From Hyphomicrobiales bacterium (GTDB lineage Bacteria; Pseudomonadota; Alphaproteobacteria; Rhizobiales; Devosiaceae), in contig JAQGKB010000110.1 in assembly GCA_028290345.1 (NCBI GenBank), positions 1 through 5,916 of the forward strand: a stretch of 5,916 nucleotides of DNA, written 5' to 3'. The notes below the pieces were generated by a model. It saw only the letters and a program-made list of their open reading frames with translations, searched no databases and was not told where the DNA came from. Position numbers and translations under genes: made by a program. Shown here piece by piece: positions 5,446-5,916 of this stretch (positions are counted from its first letter, which is position 1; every line of letters starts with the position of its first letter).

Positions 5446-5916
5446 GTTGACGGAGATCATAGAAGCGGAAGCGGGGGCGCCCGACATCGAGGCGTTGCGC
5501 CAGAGTCCGGCGCGCTTCGTCAACCGCGAAGTCTCCTGGCTGCAATTCAACATGCGCGTGCTCGAGGAAGCGGGGAATGTGAACCATCCGCTGCTGGAGC
5601 GGCTGCGCTTCGTGTCGATTTCGGCGAACAACCTCGATGAATTCTTCATGGTGCGCGTCGCCGGCCTCAAGGGGCAGGCGCGCGCCGGCATCACCAAGCA
5701 GAGCGCGGACGGGCTGACCCCGCTCGAGCAGCTCGAAGAGATCGCGACGCTGGCCCAGCACCTGCAACTCGAGCAGCAGGATTATTGGCAGACGCTGCGC
5801 GAAGAACTGTTCGAACAGAACGTCGTCATCCACGAGATGAACGACCTCACGCCTGACCAGATCAAATATCTGCAGCGGCTGTTCCGAGAGGAAATCTTCC
5901 CGGTGCTGACCCCGAT
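5438..5916 (+). CDS. ppk1: Polyphosphate kinase 1 (5' part, runs off the window)
   Basis: PPK1 reversibly polymerises the terminal phosphate of ATP into inorganic polyphosphate, a phosphate and energy reserve tied to stress and stationary phase. The 159 complete codons visible cover a 26-residue variable acidic leader, the PPK N-terminal domain, and the first residues of the next region. Characteristic sequence includes FVNREVSWLQFNMRVLEEA (27-45), PLLERLRFVSI (51-61) and the signature SANNLDEFFMVRVAGL (62-77). Asn65 corresponds to the ATP-binding Asn45 of the E. coli enzyme. The fragment ends in REEIFPVLTP, also typical of the family. The catalytic histidines lie beyond the window. The ATG at 5438-5440 is supported by GAGGAG seven bases upstream and by the match of domain start to family proteins. 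The frame overlaps the hdaA stop (TGA 5443-5445). PPK1 and not PPK2 is clear from these motifs. Confidence 0.96.
   Translation, partial: MNELTEIIEAEAGAPDIEALRQSPARFVNREVSWLQFNMRVLEEAGNVNHPLLERLRFVSISANNLDEFFMVRVAGLKGQARAGITKQSADGLTPLEQLEEIATLAQHLQLEQQDYWQTLREELFEQNVVIHEMNDLTPDQIKYLQRLFREEIFPVLTP

Overview
The window looks like chromosomal housekeeping DNA from a GC-rich alphaproteobacterium, most likely of the order Hyphomicrobiales (Rhizobiales). The reasons are a short HdaA-type DnaA regulator placed directly before ppk, alphaproteobacterial variants of GatB, PurM and PurN, and the C-rich palindromic repeats common in intergenic DNA of that order. A Devosia-like genus is possible, but this is an impression and not something the sequence settles.

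Layout. Bases 1-1118 (+) carry the last three quarters of gatB, a subunit of the tRNA-dependent amidotransferase. Bases 1119-1799 are a decayed, repeat-rich stretch. It holds a long hairpin-forming inverted repeat (1150-1248), an 87-codon C-terminal remnant of an EamA/DMT-type transporter on the minus strand (1288-1548), a convergent pair of C-rich palindromic repeats (1576-1694), and a different double-hairpin repeat (1743-1790) that ends just before the purN stop codon. On the minus strand, purM (2414-3490) and purN (1800-2417) form a two-gene purine biosynthesis operon joined by a 4-base GTGA overlap. A 130-base divergent intergenic region (3491-3620) follows, with a plausible purM promoter and a near-perfect 22-base palindrome over its -10 box. 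On the plus strand, an AI-2E/PerM-family membrane protein (3621-4712), hdaA (4678-5445) and the start of ppk1 (5438 to the window end) overlap one another by 35 and 8 bases and look like one transcription unit.

How the genes work together. PurM and PurN are the fifth and third enzymes of de novo IMP synthesis and are plausibly co-translated. HdaA, with the polymerase sliding clamp, turns off DnaA-ATP after initiation. PPK1 makes polyphosphate, a starvation-linked polymer. Their overlap links replication control and phosphate/energy storage at the level of expression, though a functional link is inference.

No clearly new system is visible. The most interesting parts are the repeat-flanked transporter remnant and the palindrome in the purM divergent promoter region. 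No tRNA, rRNA, CRISPR array, transposase or phage gene was found.
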